Positions 10,204-20,343 are shown, counted from the stretch's first letter. The stretch: 64,000 nt of DNA from Maricaulis sp. (GCF_030149425.1 NZ_JASBRQ010000053.1:1-64000); one strand, 5' to 3'. Numbers and translations are program-made. The notes: a model not told the origin generated them from the letters alone.

Positions 10204-11238
10204 GTGGCTGACCCCAGGTTCTACGACCGGCTTGGCCCCCGAACGATCACGGAAATCGCTGCGTTGTCCGACGCGGCGATTTCTGATTCTGGGGCTGGGG
10301 AGACAACGGTAGATGCGGTCGCTCCGCTCGGTGAGGCGAGCCGCGGTGCGGTTTCCTATGTCGAGTCGGCCAAGTTGCTCGCTGCCGCTGAGGCGGCAGA
10401 TCTGGATGATGCTGTCATTCTGGCACCGGAAGCGCTCAAGGATGCCCTCGTTGAGCGTGGAGCGATTGTCCTCGTGCATGCGGCGCCGCGCGCCGGTTTT
10501 GCGGCTATCGCGGCCTCACTATTCCGTCCGCGTCGCATCGCCGGTCCCGAGGCTATTGATCAAAGCGCAAAGATTGCCCCGGATGCGGTGATCGCCCCCA
10601 ATGCCGTGATTGGACCGGACGTGGAGATTGGCGCAGGAGCCTGGATTGGCCCGGGCGCCCATATCGGACCCGGGTGCCGGATTGGCGAAGGCAGCGTTAT
10701 CGGTGCGAATGCGTCGATTTCCTGCAGCGATATCGGCCGCGAATGCCAAATTCTCGCCGGCGCTGTCCTGGGGGAAGCCGGGTTCGGGGTCGCGGTGGCC
10801 GGTAGTACCGTCATCGACATCCCGCATCTCGGCATGGTGCGGCTGGGAGACCGGGTGACGATCGGGGCCAATTCCTGTGTGGATCGGGCCGTCTTTGGCG
10901 AAACCCGTCTCGATGACGGCGTCAAACTCGATAATCTCTGTCATATTGCGCACAATGTTCGTGTTGGCCGGTCTGTCTTGATGCCGGCTTATGCCGGGGT
11001 CTCCGGTTCGACCACGATCGGCGACGGGGTCATGTTCGGCGGACGGGTCGGGATTTCAGATCATGTTGAAATCGGCGAGGGTGCGCGCATTGGATCGAAT
11101 TCCGCGGTGATGAATGATGTGCCCGCGGGGGAAACCTATGCCGGGGCACCGGCCCAGCCGATCCGCCGTCATATGCGTGAAATCGCCGAGATCCGGCGGT
11201 TGGTAAAGTCCAAGGACAAAAGCAAAAAAGGGGGCTGA
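10204..11238 (+). CDS. lpxD: UDP-3-O-(3-hydroxyacyl)glucosamine N-acyltransferase
   Basis: Third step of lipid A synthesis: adds the N-linked hydroxyacyl chain from ACP. An N-terminal uridine-binding domain (to about residue 110) is followed by a left-handed beta helix of hexapeptide repeats (IAPDAVIAPNAVIGPDVEIG and so on) and the catalytic-His region CHIAHNVRVG. The start is GTG, with AAGGATCGGATGACAC just before it. Length 344 aa. It leads the lpxD-fabZ-lpxA-lpxI-lpxB block. Confidence 0.96.
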   Translation: MADPRFYDRLGPRTITEIAALSDAAISDSGAGETTVDAVAPLGEASRGAVSYVESAKLLAAAEAADLDDAVILAPEALKDALVERGAIVLVHAAPRAGFAAIAASLFRPRRIAGPEAIDQSAKIAPDAVIAPNAVIGPDVEIGAGAWIGPGAHIGPGCRIGEGSVIGANASISCSDIGRECQILAGAVLGEAGFGVAVAGSTVIDIPHLGMVRLGDRVTIGANSCVDRAVFGETRLDDGVKLDNLCHIAHNVRVGRSVLMPAYAGVSGSTTIGDGVMFGGRVGISDHVEIGEGARIGSNSAVMNDVPAGETYAGAPAQPIRRHMREIAEIRRLVKSKDKSKKGG

Positions 11239-11242
11239 TGCC

Positions 11243-11689
11243 ATGTCCGATCGGATCGAAAGCACCGAAATCCAACAATTGATCCCGCATCGCTATCCAT
11301 TCCTGCTTGTGGACGCGGCGGAGGATTATGTCGAAGGCACCTCGATCACCGGCCTTAAAGGGGTAACGGCCAATGAGCCGTTTTTTCCGGGGCACTTCCC
11401 CGGAAATCCGGTTATGCCCGGCGTTCTGATGATCGAAGCCATGGGGCAGACGGGTGCCATTTTGATGTCCAAGACACTACAGGCGGACCCGTCCAAGGTG
11501 ACGATCTTCTTCATGGGCGCTGACAAGGTGAAATTCCGTACGCCGGTACGTCCGGGCATGATGTTGCGCATGCCGGTCGTGGTTACGGCTGCGCGCCATG
11601 GCGTGTTCAAGTTCAAGGGCGAGGTCTATGCCGACGGTGCCAAGGCGGCGCAGGCAGAATTCGCGGCCAAAGCGGTGGAACACGCATGA
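11243..11689 (+). CDS. fabZ: 3-hydroxyacyl-[ACP] dehydratase FabZ
   Basis: Hot-dog fold dehydratase of type II fatty acid synthesis. The signature LIPHRYPFLLVD begins near residue 13, containing the catalytic His, and GHFPGNPVMPGVLMIEAMGQ carries the catalytic Glu. Length 148 aa. It lies between lpxD and lpxA, where it competes for the same 3-hydroxyacyl-ACP pool. It overlaps lpxA by 4 nt (ATGA). Confidence 0.97.
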   Translation: MSDRIESTEIQQLIPHRYPFLLVDAAEDYVEGTSITGLKGVTANEPFFPGHFPGNPVMPGVLMIEAMGQTGAILMSKTLQADPSKVTIFFMGADKVKFRTPVRPGMMLRMPVVVTAARHGVFKFKGEVYADGAKAAQAEFAAKAVEHA

Positions 11690-12480
11690 GCGCCCCGGTG
11701 ATCCATCCAACCGCCATCGTCGATGCCGCTGCACAATTGGGCGAGGGCGTTGAAATCGGCCCATTCTGCATGGTTGGCCCGCGCACTGTGCTCGGCGATC
11801 GGGTTCGCATGCTGTCGCACGCAACTGTCGCCGGGAATACCACGATCGGTGAAGACTGCGTGCTTTATCCTGGTGTCCATCTCGGCCATCCGCCGCAGGA
11901 TTTCAAATATCAGGGCGAAGATACCAAGCTGGTGATCGGTCAGCGCAATATCATTCGCGAGAATGTTACCATGCACCCTGGTACCAGCGTCGGTCGTGGG
12001 GAAACCCGGGTGGGTGACGACGGCTATTTCATGGTCAACAGCCATGTTTCCCATGACAGCGTGGTCGGTGATCGTGTGGTCTTCGCCAATGGCGCTGCTA
12101 TCGGCGGCGGTACAACCGTGGCCGATCACGCAATTCTGGGCGGCTATGCCGGTGTGCACCAGAATAGCCGCATTGGGCGCCACGCCTTTATCGGTGCCAT
12201 GGCGATGGTGACGGCGGATGTCATTCCCTATGGCTCCGTCATTGGTAACCATGCCCGTCTCGCCGGGCTCAATGTCGTGGGCCTGAAACGCCGCGGCATG
12301 CCGCGAGACACGCTGCGTGATCTGCGGACCGCCTATCGCTTGCTGTTCGCCGCAGAGGGTACTTTCCAGGAGCGGATCGACGATGTGTCGAACGCCTATA
12401 CGGAAAACGCCCCGGTCAAAGAGATCATCGATTTCATCCGGGCTGATTCCAAACGCTCACTGTGCATGCCCAATGACTGA
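11686..12480 (+). CDS. lpxA: Acyl-[ACP]--UDP-N-acetylglucosamine O-acyltransferase
   Basis: First step of lipid A synthesis. The 264-aa protein is a hexapeptide-repeat beta helix at the N-terminus (IHPTAIVDAAAQLGEGVEIG), with the conserved HLGHPPQDFKYQGEDT loop, NIIRENVTMHPGT, and a helical C-terminal domain with GLKRRGMPRDTLRDLRTAYR. Translation is coupled to fabZ (ATGA overlap) and to lpxI (8-nt overlap). Confidence 0.97.
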   Translation: MSAPVIHPTAIVDAAAQLGEGVEIGPFCMVGPRTVLGDRVRMLSHATVAGNTTIGEDCVLYPGVHLGHPPQDFKYQGEDTKLVIGQRNIIRENVTMHPGTSVGRGETRVGDDGYFMVNSHVSHDSVVGDRVVFANGAAIGGGTTVADHAILGGYAGVHQNSRIGRHAFIGAMAMVTADVIPYGSVIGNHARLAGLNVVGLKRRGMPRDTLRDLRTAYRLLFAAEGTFQERIDDVSNAYTENAPVKEIIDFIRADSKRSLCMPND

Positions 12481-13342
12481 CGCCACGCCTCAAGCCGGAA
12501 ATTGGTCGCGGCTGGGGATTTTGGCCGGTGGTGGCGATCTGCCTTTGACCCTGGCGCGAGCGATCGCCGCGGAAAACCCGTTCGTGGTGGAGCTGTCCGG
12601 CTTTGCCGACCGGGATTATTCCGGTTTCGAAACAAAAGCCATTTCTGTCGGGCAGATCGGCAAGATTATTAAAGCCTTGCATGAAGCGAATTGCGACGCG
12701 GTCTGCTTCGCCGGCTATGTCACACGGCCGGACGTCAAGGCGCTGAAAATGGATACGCGTGGTCTGATCCTGGTGCCCAAGGCGCTCGCCGCAGGCCGCA
12801 AGGGCGATGATGCCTTGATCCGTGTCGTGGTTGGCGAGTTCGAGCAAGCCGGATTTCGTGTTGCGGGTGCCGATGAAGTGCTCGCCGGATTGGCGCCGGG
12901 GGCAGACAATGCCATAGCGCCGGAACTGGCGAGAAGCCATCAAGCCGATATCGAGAAAGCGGCAAAAATCGCCCGGTCAATCGGTGAGCTCGATATCGGA
13001 CAGGCTTGTGTGGTTGCCGATGGTCTGGTTCTGGCCGTGGAAGCCCAGGAAGGCACCAATGGGATGCTGGACCGGGTGGCCGGACTTGATCGAGCCCTGC
13101 GCGGTTCGACCGAAAAACGCCGTGGCGTGTTGGCAAAAATGCCCAAGCCCGAGCAGGAACGCCGGGTTGATCTTCCGACTATCGGCGTCGGCACGGTGCA
13201 GCGATGTTCTGAGGCGGGTCTGGCTGGCATCGTGCTGGAGGCCGGTGCTGCGCTGATCTTGGAACGGGAGGCCGTAAACGCCGCTATGGCAGAAAACGGC
13301 ATGTTCCTGGCTATCGTGCCGCCTGTGGGCAAGGCGGGATAG
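12473..13342 (+). CDS. lpxI: UDP-2,3-diacylglucosamine diphosphatase LpxI
   Basis: Hydrolyses UDP-2,3-diacylglucosamine to lipid X in lineages that lack LpxH. Recognised as the LpxI (former DUF1009) family by LGILAGGGDLPLTLARA at the N-terminus, VCFAGYVTRPD, and the C-terminal TIGVGTVQRCSEAGLAGIVLEAG. The ATG at 12473 is chosen over longer in-frame extensions that would run deep into lpxA; it gives 289 aa and an 8-nt overlap with lpxA. Its place between lpxA and lpxB fits the pathway order. Confidence 0.95.
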   Translation: MTDATPQAGNWSRLGILAGGGDLPLTLARAIAAENPFVVELSGFADRDYSGFETKAISVGQIGKIIKALHEANCDAVCFAGYVTRPDVKALKMDTRGLILVPKALAAGRKGDDALIRVVVGEFEQAGFRVAGADEVLAGLAPGADNAIAPELARSHQADIEKAAKIARSIGELDIGQACVVADGLVLAVEAQEGTNGMLDRVAGLDRALRGSTEKRRGVLAKMPKPEQERRVDLPTIGVGTVQRCSEAGLAGIVLEAGAALILEREAVNAAMAENGMFLAIVPPVGKAG

Positions 13343-13344
13343 AT

Positions 13345-14505
13345 ATGACCTTGCGCCCCTCGATCTATGTTGTCGCTGCAGAACGGTCCGGTGATCTTCT
13401 CGGCGCCGGGTTGATCAAGGCGCTCAAAACCCAGACCGGCGGCGAGGTTGAGTTTCACGGTGTTGGCGGTACGGCCATGGCCGCGGAGGGTGTGAACAGC
13501 GCCGTTGATATATCCGGCCTCTCCATTCTCGGCTTTTTTGATGGCCTGAAAGCCTTCGGCCGGGTCAAGGCTCGGGTCGCCGAGACCGTCTCCGATATCA
13601 TCAGGCACAAGCCGGATGCGGTCGTGCTGATCGATAGTTGGGGCTTTATGCTTCGCGTCGCCCAAGGGGTGCGCGCCATCGACCCCACGATCAAGCTGAT
13701 CAAATATGTCGGCCCGCAGGTATTTGCGACCCGTCCGGGCCGGGCCAAGACCTTAGCGGCCGCAGTCGATCATCTGATGACGATTTTGAGTTTCGACGCG
13801 CCCTATTATCAGCCTTACGGCTTGCCCGTGACCTTTGTCGGCAATCCGACGCTGGATCGGGTGGAGCCGGGAGACGGCGCCGGTTTCAGGGCGCGCCATG
13901 GCGTAGCCGCGGATGAAGAGACCGTGCTGGTGCTGTTTGGCAGCCGCAAGTCTGAGATCGATCGTATGGCCGGTGATTTCACCCAGACCATACAGCAGCT
14001 CACCGATAGCCGTTCGGTGCGGCCGATTATTGTCATCGCAGGTCCGGTGGCTGAGCGACTTGCCCCGCTGGCGGCACGGTTTGCCGATGAGTTCGGGGCC
14101 GTGATTGTCGAGGAAGATGAGAAGACCGATGCTTTTGCGGCCGCAGATGTCGCCCTGGCCTGTTCCGGTACTGTGGTGACCGAGCTGGCAACTGCCGGCG
14201 TGCCGACCGTGACCGGCTATAAGCTAGGTTGGCTGACCTGGGCCATTATCCGTGCTTTCAACATCATGAAAGCACCCTTCATCAGCTTGGTGAATATCGC
14301 GGCGGGCGAAATGCTGGTTCCGGAATTCGTCCAGACCCGCGTCAGGGCCGGACTGATGGCGCAGGCGGTCAGTGCACTTCTGGATGATGCGGCCGGGCGT
14401 GCGATCGTCAGTCGGCGACTGATCGAAACCACGGTCCAGATGCGCGGGCGTGGCGAAGCCAGCGACAGGGCGGCACAGACGGTCTTGGGCGTTCTTGAGC
14501 CATGA
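13345..14505 (+). CDS. lpxB: Lipid-A-disaccharide synthase
   Basis: Glycosyltransferase (GT19) joining UDP-diacylglucosamine to lipid X. Motifs: YVVAAERSGDLLGAGLIKAL at the N-terminus, FHGVGGTAMAAEG, VGNPTLDRV, and the nucleotide-binding ACSGTVVTELATAGVPTVTGYK near residue 270. Length 386 aa. It is the last gene of the 14.5-kb plus-strand block; its TGA is immediately followed by the A-run of a terminator. Confidence 0.96.
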   Translation: MTLRPSIYVVAAERSGDLLGAGLIKALKTQTGGEVEFHGVGGTAMAAEGVNSAVDISGLSILGFFDGLKAFGRVKARVAETVSDIIRHKPDAVVLIDSWGFMLRVAQGVRAIDPTIKLIKYVGPQVFATRPGRAKTLAAAVDHLMTILSFDAPYYQPYGLPVTFVGNPTLDRVEPGDGAGFRARHGVAADEETVLVLFGSRKSEIDRMAGDFTQTIQQLTDSRSVRPIIVIAGPVAERLAPLAARFADEFGAVIVEEDEKTDAFAAADVALACSGTVVTELATAGVPTVTGYKLGWLTWAIIRAFNIMKAPFISLVNIAAGEMLVPEFVQTRVRAGLMAQAVSALLDDAAGRAIVSRRLIETTVQMRGRGEASDRAAQTVLGVLEP

Positions 14506-14506
14506 A

Positions 14507-14540
14507 AAAAAAGGCCGCCCCGGATGGGACGGCCTTTTTT
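14507..14540. terminator. Bidirectional terminator between lpxB and gltA
   Basis: AAAAAAGGCCG pairs with CGGCCTTTTTT, with a further CCC/GGG pairing inside. The A-run on one side and T-run on the other make it functional in both directions. It starts right at the lpxB stop and ends about 17 nt before the gltA stop on the other strand. Confidence 0.92.
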
Positions 14541-14556
14541 GTGGGATACAAGCGGT

Positions 14557-15861
14557 CTAGCGCTTGGAGACGTCGATATAGTCGCGGGACTGGGCGCCGG
14601 TGAAGATCTGGCGCGGACGGCCAATCTTCTGGCTCGGATCTTCCAGCATTTCCGACCACTGTGCGATCCAGCCGACCGTACGGGCCAGGGCGAAGAGCAC
14701 GGTGAACATCTCGGTCGGGAAGCCCATCGCCTTGAGCGTGATGCCCGAATAGAAGTCGATATTCGGATACAGCTTCTTTTCGACGAAGTATTCGTCTTCC
14801 AGTGCGATACGCTCGAGTTCCATCGCGACTTGCAGGGTGGGGTCATTGCGGACGCCGAGAATATCGAGGACCTCGTGACAGGTCTCACGCATGACCTTGG
14901 CGCGCGGATCGTAATTCTTATAGACGCGGTGACCGAAGCCCATGAGGCGGAACGGGTCGTTCTTGTCTTTCGCCTTGCGGACATATTCCGGGATCTTGTC
15001 GACGGAACCGATCTCGTTGAGCATGTTCAGCGCCGCCTCGTTGGCACCGCCATGCGCCGGGCCCCAAAGCGAGGCGATGCCGGCAGCGATACAGGCGAAC
15101 GGATTGGCACCGGACGAACCGGCCAGGCGCACGGTGGAGGTCGATGCGTTCTGCTCGTGATCGGCGTGCAGGATGAAGATGCGGTCCATGGCGCGCGCCA
15201 GAACCGAATTGTTTTCATAGTCTTCTGCCGGCACGGCAAAGCACATACGCAGGAAGTTGGCGGCATAGTCCAGCTCGTTGCGCGGGCTGATGAAGGGCTG
15301 GCCGATAGCGTATTTGTAGGCGCGGGCCGCGATCGTCGGCATTTTCGCGATCATGCGGTGCGAGGCGATCGTGCGCGCCTCGGGATCATTGATGTCCGTT
15401 GAGTCGTGATAGAAAGCCGACAGAGCGCCGACCGTGCCCACCATGATGGCCATCGGGTGCGCATCGCGGCGGAAGCCGCGGAAGAACATCTCGAATTGGT
15501 CGTGCAGCATGGAATGGCGGCGGATCGTCCAGTCAAAGGTCTCGAATTCGCTGGCCGTCGGCAGTTCGCCCTTCATCAGCAGGTAGCAGACTTCCATGAA
15601 GTTGGATTTCTCTGCCAGCTGATCGATCGGGTAGCCGCGATAGAGCAGGGTGCCTTCATCGCCATCGATATAGGTGATCTGGCTTTCACAGCTCGCCGTC
15701 GAGGTGAAGCCCGGATCATAGGTGAAGGCGCCGGTTTGCTTGTAGAGCGTGCGGATGTCGATCACATCCGGGCCGATCTCGCCGGAGAAGACCGGAAGCT
15801 CGTAATTCTCGCCCTTATAGTTAAGCGTGGCAGTTCCGTTCGGCTTGGCTTTGCTATCCAT
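14557..15861 (-). CDS. gltA: Citrate synthase
   Basis: Condenses acetyl-CoA and oxaloacetate at the entry of the TCA cycle. At 434 aa it is a type II (large, Gram-negative) citrate synthase. The active-site block [14 protein letters not shown] holds the catalytic His, [20 protein letters not shown] an earlier catalytic His, and [16 protein letters not shown] the catalytic Asp region. It lies 28 nt after gltX on the same strand, likely one transcript ending at the shared terminator. It draws on the acetyl-CoA made by the pyruvate dehydrogenase genes of this window. Confidence 0.97.
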   Translation of the reverse strand: MDSKAKPNGTATLNYKGENYELPVFSGEIGPDVIDIRTLYKQTGAFTYDPGFTSTASCESQITYIDGDEGTLLYRGYPIDQLAEKSNFMEVCYLLMKGELPTASEFETFDWTIRRHSMLHDQFEMFFRGFRRDAHPMAIMVGTVGALSAFYHDSTDINDPEARTIASHRMIAKMPTIAARAYKYAIGQPFISPRNELDYAANFLRMCFAVPAEDYENNSVLARAMDRIFILHADHEQNASTSTVRLAGSSGANPFACIAAGIASLWGPAHGGANEAALNMLNEIGSVDKIPEYVRKAKDKNDPFRLMGFGHRVYKNYDPRAKVMRETCHEVLDILGVRNDPTLQVAMELERIALEDEYFVEKKLYPNIDFYSGITLKAMGFPTEMFTVLFALARTVGWIAQWSEMLEDPSQKIGRPRQIFTGAQSRDYIDVSKR

Positions 15862-15889
15862 GACATCATCCCTATACGCGGTGACCGGC

Positions 15890-17290
15890 TCAGTTCGCCG
15901 GCGACATTTGTTCCTGTATGCGATCGAGCGCTTCGTCGCGGCCCAGGAAGACCATGACTTGCGCCAAATCTGGGGCGGGAGCCCCGCCGGTCAATGCCGC
16001 GCGCAGCGGTTGGCCGACTTTGCCGAATCCGACCTCTTCGGATTCCGCGAAACTCTGTAGTGCGTTCGCCAACTCATCTTCATTCCAGACCGTGAGATCG
16101 GACAGATGAGTGAAAAGGCGGTTAAGACGGTCGCGCGCCTCGTCCTTTAAGGCCTTGGCGGCCTTGCCGGAAAACTCGAACGGACGCTGCTTGATGAGAA
16201 AATAGCCTTGTTGGGCCAGCTCTTCCAGCGTTGAGGCGCGAGTTTTCAGCACCGGCATCGCGGCATTATAGCGCGCCGCGATCACGTCTGCGTCATCGAT
16301 CCGGTCTTCCAGCGCGTCGACAAACGGCCGGACAAGCGCGCCAAGGCGGGCATCATCAGCCTTGCCCAGATGATGGCCATTGATATGGGCGAGCTTGTCG
16401 AAATCCATGCGCGCGGGGGCCTTGTTGAGCCCCTTCATGGAGAAGGCCGCAACAGCTTCGGCGTCGGTAAACACCTCCTGATCACCATGGGCCCAGCCCA
16501 GGCGAAGCAGGTAATTGCGCAGGCCTTCGGGCAGATAGCCCATATCGCGATAGGCTTCCGCGCCGAGGGCGCCATGGCGTTTGGACAGTTTCTTGCCGTC
16601 CGGGCCGTGGATCAGCGGGATATGGGCAAACACCGGGCGCGCCCAGCCCATGGCATCATAGATCTGGCTCTGGCGACCACCATTCACCAGGTGATCATCG
16701 CCTCGGATAATATGGGTGATGGCCATGTCGTGATCATCAACCACTACGGCGAGGTTATAGGTCGGCGTGCCATCGGAGCGCAGAATAACGAGATCGTCAA
16801 ACTCCTTGGCGGCCCAGCGCACATCGCCCTGAACCGCATCTTCGATGACAACATCCTCATCGCCGGCCCGGAAGCGCACGACAAAGGGCGCATCGGCCGG
16901 CGCTTCGGCGGCATCTCGATCACGCCAGGGCGAACGCAGGGCACGGCCCTCGGCGAAGGCCTGCTCGCGCAGTGCGTCGACTTCCTCGGGCGTGCAGTAA
17001 CAGCGGAAAGCGCGGCCCTTTTCGATCAGGGTATTGGCCACCTCGACATGACGATCCGCGCGGGCAAACTGGGAAATGGCGTCACCATCCCAATCCAGTC
17101 CCAACCAACTAAGACCTTCGGAAATCGCGTCGATCGCTTCCTGGGTGGAGCGGGCACGGTCCGTGTCCTCGATTCGCAGCAGGAATTCGCCGCCATGATG
17201 ACGCGCAAACAGCCAGTTGAACAAAGCCGTGCGGGCCCCGCCAATATGGAGGAAACCGGTCGGCGAAGGCGCAAATCGGGTACGGATCAT
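15890..17290 (-). CDS. gltX: Glutamyl-tRNA synthetase
   Basis: Class I aminoacyl-tRNA synthetase. The HIGH-equivalent region is [21 protein letters not shown] at the very N-terminus and KLSKRHGA is the KMSKS-equivalent. Length 466 aa from the ATG at 17290, which starts four residues before the conserved core; longer in-frame starts exist but add a non-conserved leader. Divergent from comEC across about 100 nt and followed closely by gltA. Confidence 0.96.
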   Translation of the reverse strand: MIRTRFAPSPTGFLHIGGARTALFNWLFARHHGGEFLLRIEDTDRARSTQEAIDAISEGLSWLGLDWDGDAISQFARADRHVEVANTLIEKGRAFRCYCTPEEVDALREQAFAEGRALRSPWRDRDAAEAPADAPFVVRFRAGDEDVVIEDAVQGDVRWAAKEFDDLVILRSDGTPTYNLAVVVDDHDMAITHIIRGDDHLVNGGRQSQIYDAMGWARPVFAHIPLIHGPDGKKLSKRHGALGAEAYRDMGYLPEGLRNYLLRLGWAHGDQEVFTDAEAVAAFSMKGLNKAPARMDFDKLAHINGHHLGKADDARLGALVRPFVDALEDRIDDADVIAARYNAAMPVLKTRASTLEELAQQGYFLIKQRPFEFSGKAAKALKDEARDRLNRLFTHLSDLTVWNEDELANALQSFAESEEVGFGKVGQPLRAALTGGAPAPDLAQVMVFLGRDEALDRIQEQMSPAN

Positions 17291-17389
17291 CGAATTATTT
17301 TCTTGCACTTGCGAGATCATGCTGCGCTGCGGGAAGGAATTAGGTGTTAGCATGGATTGGATCGCTGGCGATAGAGTGAAGCTACATTC

Positions 17390-19441
17390 ATGTTTGCAGC
17401 TGCAGCCCGTAACGTCATTCACTGGATAACCCGGCTCCTTGAGCGGCTGGACGGGCCGCGCGTGCGCACAGGGCAGGTCGGAAATACCGCTTTGGCTTTT
17501 GCTGGCGGACTGATTGCCGGAGCGGCCATATTCTTCTCCTGGCCGGTGGATCCGGGAGCGATAGCCGCGGTGAGCGCTTTAGGCGTCTTTATTGTCTTAT
17601 TGGCTGGCCTCGCCGTGCTGCAGTTTCGCAGCTCTCTCGTCGTCTTGATGGTATTGGCGCTGTTGTGCGGGGCGGCTCTGGGCTTTGCCCGTTCAGAAAT
17701 GCGGAGCGCGGGTTTCGATCGTGAGTTTCAAACCCAGAGCCGCGCGCAGACCGTCAGCGGCTGGATCGAAACGATTGACCGGGCATCCAATGGGCGGCCG
17801 CGCCTTTTGATCCGGTTGAGGGGCAGCGACAAACCGATGCGCGTGCGCATCCTCGCCCAACCCGGTGCGTTTCGGCCCGGTGACAGTGTGGAGCTTGAGG
17901 CTGTACTCGATCGACCGCGGCGGGCTGCGGTTCCGGGGGCTTATGATTCCCGCTTCTTCTTTTACTTCCGGGCGATTGCTGCAACCGGCTATGCCGTGAC
18001 GCCGGTTCGCCACGGCGAAGCGCTCGACCAGGACGGCTGGGCGCGCTCAATTGCGGCGCTGCGCGCAGACATCGCTGAACGCGTGACCACGCAGCTTGAC
18101 GGGCGAAACGGGGCATTGGCCGCAGCCTTGCTGACCGGGCAGCGCGGATATCTGACAGGCGCAGACCAGGAAGCGCTGCGCGCCTCTGGCTTGGGGCATA
18201 TCCTGGCTATTTCCGGGTTGCATATGGCGTTGCTGGCTGGCGGGGTGTTTGTCTTTGTGCGGCTTTTGACATCAGCCCTTACGCCCTGGGCCGGGCGTGG
18301 CGATACCTCAAAACCGGCCGCCATTGCGGCCTTGCTGGCAGCCAGCGTGTATCTGGTCCTCTCCGGCGGCGCCATTCCGACCCAAAGGGCGTATATCATG
18401 GCCGTTATCGCGCTCCTGGCGGTGATGGCCGATCGCCGACCGGTTTCGCGCCACACCCTGGCGATTGCCGCTATTGCTGTGGTGATGATCCAGCCTGAAG
18501 CGGTCATGGGGGCAGGGTTCCAGATGTCTTTTGCTGCCGTTGCCGCACTCATCGTGGTCGCCGAGCGCTGGCCTGGGGTAGGAGGTGGCGGCCGTTTGCG
18601 CCAGGCCATGGCGGGATTGTCGATGACCAGCCTCGTCGCCGGCACCGCGACAGCCGGTGTCGCCGCCTTCCATTTCCACCGGCTGGCGCAGTTCGGACTT
18701 CTCGCCAATCTCCTGGCCATGCCGGTCTTCTCCTTCGTGGTGATGCCCTTGGGGATTGCGGCGCTCGTCCTGATGCCGCTGGGCCTGGAGGGCGTGCCGC
18801 TCTGGCTGATGGGGCAGGGTATCGGACTGGTGTTTCTGATCGCCGACTGGGTCGCCGGCCTGCCCGGATCCATCACGCCTGTACCGGCGGCGCCCGCAGG
18901 CATCTTCGCGCTCTACGCGGCCGGCTTTGGGTTGGTCGTTCTGGGCCGGTCACTGGCGCGTCTTGCCGGTCTGGCCGGGCTCGCCCTGGCGATGATGGTC
19001 TGGGCGACAGCGCCGCAGCCGGATCTGCTGGTTACCGAGAACGGCCATCTGATCTTCCGTGGAGAGGACGGATGGCAGGCCAGTGATCGCCGGCGCGACC
19101 GATTTGCTCGCCGGGTCTTCCTGGAACGCCGCGCGGCGACCGACCCGGCTGAACGGGCGCTAGGCGAGTGTGATGCATTAGGCTGCGGCTACCCGCTGGG
19201 TGATGGCCGGCTCGTTCGTTTGAACGCACTGGAGGACCTTGAAGAAGATTGCCGCCGGGCCAGTCTGATCATAGCCAGCGTGGAGGTGCCGCCCTGGCTC
19301 GCCCGCCGTTGCGCCGCTCCGATAATTGATGCGGCGGGCCTACGGCAACACGGCGCGGTCGTCGCCTGGCTGGACGGCAGCGTGATTAAACGTCTGCGCT
19401 ACGCCGATCCCAACGGCCCCACGCGACGCTGGATGTCTTGA
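17390..19441 (+). CDS. comEC: ComEC/Rec2 family DNA-uptake channel protein
   Basis: Polytopic inner-membrane protein related to the channel that passes single-stranded DNA during transformation. Order: N-terminal membrane segments and a DUF4131-like soluble domain (about residues 20-220), then the Competence core with LLTGQRGYLT...ASGLGHILAISGLHMALLAGG and many membrane helices. The C-terminal ~135 residues are soluble, but I cannot see the HxHxDH metal-binding motif of the metallo-beta-lactamase domain of full-length ComEC. This short form appears typical of alphaproteobacteria. Length 683 aa. Confidence 0.88.
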   Translation: MFAAAARNVIHWITRLLERLDGPRVRTGQVGNTALAFAGGLIAGAAIFFSWPVDPGAIAAVSALGVFIVLLAGLAVLQFRSSLVVLMVLALLCGAALGFARSEMRSAGFDREFQTQSRAQTVSGWIETIDRASNGRPRLLIRLRGSDKPMRVRILAQPGAFRPGDSVELEAVLDRPRRAAVPGAYDSRFFFYFRAIAATGYAVTPVRHGEALDQDGWARSIAALRADIAERVTTQLDGRNGALAAALLTGQRGYLTGADQEALRASGLGHILAISGLHMALLAGGVFVFVRLLTSALTPWAGRGDTSKPAAIAALLAASVYLVLSGGAIPTQRAYIMAVIALLAVMADRRPVSRHTLAIAAIAVVMIQPEAVMGAGFQMSFAAVAALIVVAERWPGVGGGGRLRQAMAGLSMTSLVAGTATAGVAAFHFHRLAQFGLLANLLAMPVFSFVVMPLGIAALVLMPLGLEGVPLWLMGQGIGLVFLIADWVAGLPGSITPVPAAPAGIFALYAAGFGLVVLGRSLARLAGLAGLALAMMVWATAPQPDLLVTENGHLIFRGEDGWQASDRRRDRFARRVFLERRAATDPAERALGECDALGCGYPLGDGRLVRLNALEDLEEDCRRASLIIASVEVPPWLARRCAAPIIDAAGLRQHGAVVAWLDGSVIKRLRYADPNGPTRRWMS

Positions 19442-19455
19442 CCCCCACACAAGCC

Positions 19456-19483
19456 AACGCCCCTGAAACTGGTCAGGGGCGTT
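19456..19483. terminator. Hairpin at the comEC 3' end
   Basis: Perfect 11-bp stem AACGCCCCTGA / TCAGGGGCGTT with a 6-nt loop, 15 nt after the comEC stop. It has no T-tract in either direction, so termination or mRNA 3' stabilisation are both possible. Confidence 0.55.
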
Positions 19484-19527
19484 ACGAGGCGAAATCTCAA
19501 TTGGCGCGTTGGTGCACGCTGCTCCAG

Positions 19528-19545
19528 CCCCCGCGCAAGCGGGGG
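19528..19545. terminator. GNRA-type hairpin at the lexA 3' end
   Basis: CCCCCGC, loop GCAA, GCGGGGG: a 7-bp all-GC stem closed by a GNRA-type tetraloop, five nt beyond the lexA stop and between the convergent comEC and lexA genes. No T-tract. The AAGCGGGGGAG half recurs in the gene-free stretch near 40987, so this may be part of a dispersed repeat rather than a dedicated terminator. Confidence 0.5.
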
Positions 19546-19550
19546 AGGGC

Positions 19551-20264
19551 CTAGTGATATTGCCGGAGCAGTCCGACGAGCTTGCCCTGCACCTTGACCC
19601 GGTCGGGGCCGAAAATCCGGGTTTCATACTCCGGATTAGCGGCTTCCAGTGCGACAGAACCGCCTTTCTTGCGCAGGCGTTTCAGCGTGGCTTCCTCGTC
19701 ATCCACCAGCGCCACCACGATTTCACCGCTCTCAGCGGACTGACAGCGGCGGATCAGGACGGTATCGCCATCGAGGATACCGGCTTCGATCATGGAATCG
19801 CCTTTGACCTCGAGCGCGAAATGCTCACCCTGGCCCAACATGCCCGACGCCACGGGCAGGCGGTCGGTTTCATGCTGGATCGCCGAGATCGGAACACCCG
19901 CTGCGATACGGCCCAGGAGGGGGACTTCGACAGTTTCCGGACCGGTTTGATCAGCAGAGGTATCGAACACACCGCGTACCACATTCGATCCGGCATCGCT
20001 CTCAGGTGCCGGCGCGTCCGGTGCTTGTTCCGGCGTGTCAGGCACGGCGCTTTCGGGCAGTTTGAGCACTTCCAGAGCGCGGGCGCGATGGGCGAGGCGG
20101 CGAATAAATCCCCGCTCTTCCAGTGCCGTAATCAGACGGTGTACGCCGGACTTCGAAGCCAGCTGCAACGCGCCTTTCATCTCGTCGAATGAGGGCGAGA
20201 CGCCCGTTTCCTTGATCCGTTTATGGATGAACAGCAGAAGTTCGTTCTGTTTACGCGTAAGCAC
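19551..20264 (-). CDS. lexA: SOS-response repressor LexA
   Basis: Represses DNA-damage genes and self-cleaves when RecA is activated. Winged-helix N-terminal domain ([16 protein letters not shown]...SFDEM...[20 protein letters not shown]). A linker of unusual length (about residues 75-115) leads to the cleavage site Ala-Gly (RIAAGVPI), then the catalytic Ser in GDSMIEAGI and the Lys in the [13 protein letters not shown] region. The GTG at 20264 is preferred over an upstream TTG at 20276, because GGGGGT lies in the right place before it and family members begin with MLTRKQ. Length 237 aa. An SOS box lies 55 nt upstream, so it is autoregulated. Confidence 0.95.
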   Translation of the reverse strand: MLTRKQNELLLFIHKRIKETGVSPSFDEMKGALQLASKSGVHRLITALEERGFIRRLAHRARALEVLKLPESAVPDTPEQAPDAPAPESDAGSNVVRGVFDTSADQTGPETVEVPLLGRIAAGVPISAIQHETDRLPVASGMLGQGEHFALEVKGDSMIEAGILDGDTVLIRRCQSAESGEIVVALVDDEEATLKRLRKKGGSVALEAANPEYETRIFGPDRVKVQGKLVGLLRQYH

Positions 20265-20318
20265 GAGCACCCCCAAGAGCGGTGACCGGTTCGGAACAAA
20301 CCGGGAAAATCATCTCGT

Positions 20319-20333
20319 GTTCTACATGTGTTC
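20319..20333. promoter_or_regulatory. SOS (LexA) box upstream of lexA
   Basis: GTTC-TACATGT-GTTC is an exact match to the alphaproteobacterial LexA site GTTC-N7-GTTC. It sits in the 79-nt space between the trpC stop and the lexA start, 55 nt upstream of lexA, where it would repress lexA itself. Confidence 0.88.
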
Positions 20334-20343
20334 CAAAAGGGCG

